Assembly: GCA_963789885.1 (NCBI GenBank)
Contig: CAWBNB010000055.1
Coordinates: 1-23,835, forward strand
Direction: 5' to 3'
Source of the DNA: DATEDA01 sp963789885
GTDB taxonomy: Bacteria; Pseudomonadota; Gammaproteobacteria; Burkholderiales; SG8-39
DNA: 23,835 bases
Below, in pieces: positions 22,908-23,835 of this stretch. Positions within the stretch are counted from its first letter, which is position 1, and each line of letters opens with the position of its first letter. The notes under the pieces are model-generated. The model worked only from the letters and a program-made list of their open reading frames with translations, was not told the origin of the DNA and ran no database searches. The translations under genes were made by a program, and so were the position numbers.

Positions 22908-23835
22908 GGCGAAGTGTCCTCCCTGTTCCTGCGAGAAATGGGCGTGAGAACACTAAAGCGGGAATCTTGCCGCGATGCGACAGTTCGTTGAATTTGCTGC
23001 GACGCCGATCCGGTCCGAACGATCCTTTATTCGTCTCCATTGGGAATGGGTGGCGTTTGTGCGGTGTCGGAGATCAACGCCGTCGACCTCGCGCGCCTCG
23101 CGGGCTCGCTGTTGCAGCAGCGGCGGGCGCCGCCGACGATCGAGGAGCAAAAAAGCACCGGAATTGGGCGCGGTGAATTGTTGCGCGACGATACGAATGC
23201 GGAACCCATCGTCCGACTCTGAACACCGCAGGAAAAGCCGGCGTGCGACAAGACGTTGCGACCGGCGAGCCCGACTATTTTTCACGCGTGTGTGGACAAC
23301 TCCGACTCGGCTGGGCGTCGTTCGGCCGAATCAAAATATCGACAGGGCCGCGGCGACCCTCTCGCCACCATCGAGCGCTCGCACACACCCCATGATCGAG
23401 GCTAACTTAGTGAAAATGAAAATAGCTCCAGACGTCGCGCGTTCTGCGACCGCTCCTGCTCATACGCAACCCGTACATCTTTTCGAGACCAATTTATGGA
23501 TCGTGTTCAGCGAACTGAGTTTTCGGACGCCATGTCATCTGCGCGACTGCTTCTCGCTTGCCTGTCCCGGCTCCAGCAGTTGGGGGTCCTGGTCTGCCGT
23601 GGAGCGCGGAGGCAAATCGGTCGCACCACTGTCGCGGTTCACTGCCCACGAGCAGGTTGAGGACGATCGAAGCACCGCACTCGATGCCGCCTTACGGAAA
23701 GCCAGGGGCGAGCTCCATGGCTTCGAAGGCGTGCAGCCCGCGTGCCCCGCCCTCCGACGAGCGAGGTGACGCAGCGGGACGGCAGGGACTTCGTCCGCAC
23801 CGCCGGGTCGACAAGAGAGGTCACGACTCGCGGAT
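22908..23835. other. Right-end region without recognisable genes
   Basis: These 928 bases carry no gene I can support. Composition is less GC-rich than the rest, with patches such as 23335-23345 and 23400-23435. Short open frames occur: a 60-codon plus frame at 23040-23222 (INAVDLARLAGSLLQQRR) and a plus frame from the ATG near 23497 (MDRVQRTEFSDAMSSARLLL, about 53 codons). Neither has a clear ribosome site or known family. Given the frameshifts next door, a broken gene here could be hidden. Confidence 0.5.

Noticed and set aside
22975..23769. 264-codon plus-strand open frame at the right end
   Set aside because: Ser/Arg/Cys-rich translation without ribosome site, motif or hydrophobic pattern; probably chance in a GC-rich spacer.

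Overview
The window is GC-rich, densely coded proteobacterial DNA with short intergenic gaps. A Bug-family tripartite-tricarboxylate receptor and a liv-type ABC operon in a catabolic setting suggest a betaproteobacterium (Burkholderiales or a relative). That assignment is inference from gene content; there is no rRNA or tRNA gene to confirm it. No mobile element, CRISPR array or origin was seen.

Region 1 (1-6869) is a catabolic/uptake block of two divergent arms. The minus arm is a liv-type ABC transporter: binding protein, LivH, LivM, and LivG cut by the left edge. The plus arm holds a CnbZ-like putative deaminase, a Bug periplasmic receptor and a fumarylacetoacetate-hydrolase-family enzyme. 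A near-perfect 20-bp AT-rich palindrome sits midway between the arms and is a good operator candidate. Together they look like capture and breakdown of a small carboxylate, possibly an aromatic-derived amino-acid-like compound.

Region 2 (6870-9960) holds an intergenic zone with hairpins, an atypical pyruvate kinase without the usual C-terminal domain, and a relic of the C-terminus of a PhoD-type alkaline phosphatase.

Region 3 (9926-13148) is a stress-signalling block. A strong hairpin precedes a STAS anti-sigma-factor antagonist gene. That gene overlaps by 32 nt a protein fusing an RsbW-like kinase domain, a cyclic-nucleotide-binding domain and a SpoIIE/RsbU-type PP2C phosphatase. A class I PPK2 polyphosphate kinase gene follows, with a small terminator-like hairpin after it.

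Region 4 (13368-19653) is a membrane-lipid block. A minus-strand operon btaA-btaB-plcP-like would encode conversion of phospholipid to diacylglycerol and on to the phosphorus-free betaine lipid DGTS. A Pho-box-like direct repeat lies in its divergent promoter region. Next come an Mpo1/DUF962-like membrane protein, a class III PLP aminotransferase with a hydrophobic N-terminus, and a phosphatidylserine decarboxylase gene broken by a single-base frameshift.

Region 5 (19713-23835) holds a multi-span membrane protein whose start is displaced by one base, and an alkaline-phosphatase/phosphodiesterase-superfamily gene broken by many frameshifts but keeping its motifs. The last 0.93 kb contains nothing I recognise. 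The clustering of indels from about 19.39 kb onward suggests either local gene decay or poor sequence quality. A phosphorus theme (PPK2, DGTS remodelling, PhoD relic, phosphodiesterase, Pho-box candidate) runs through the right two-thirds.
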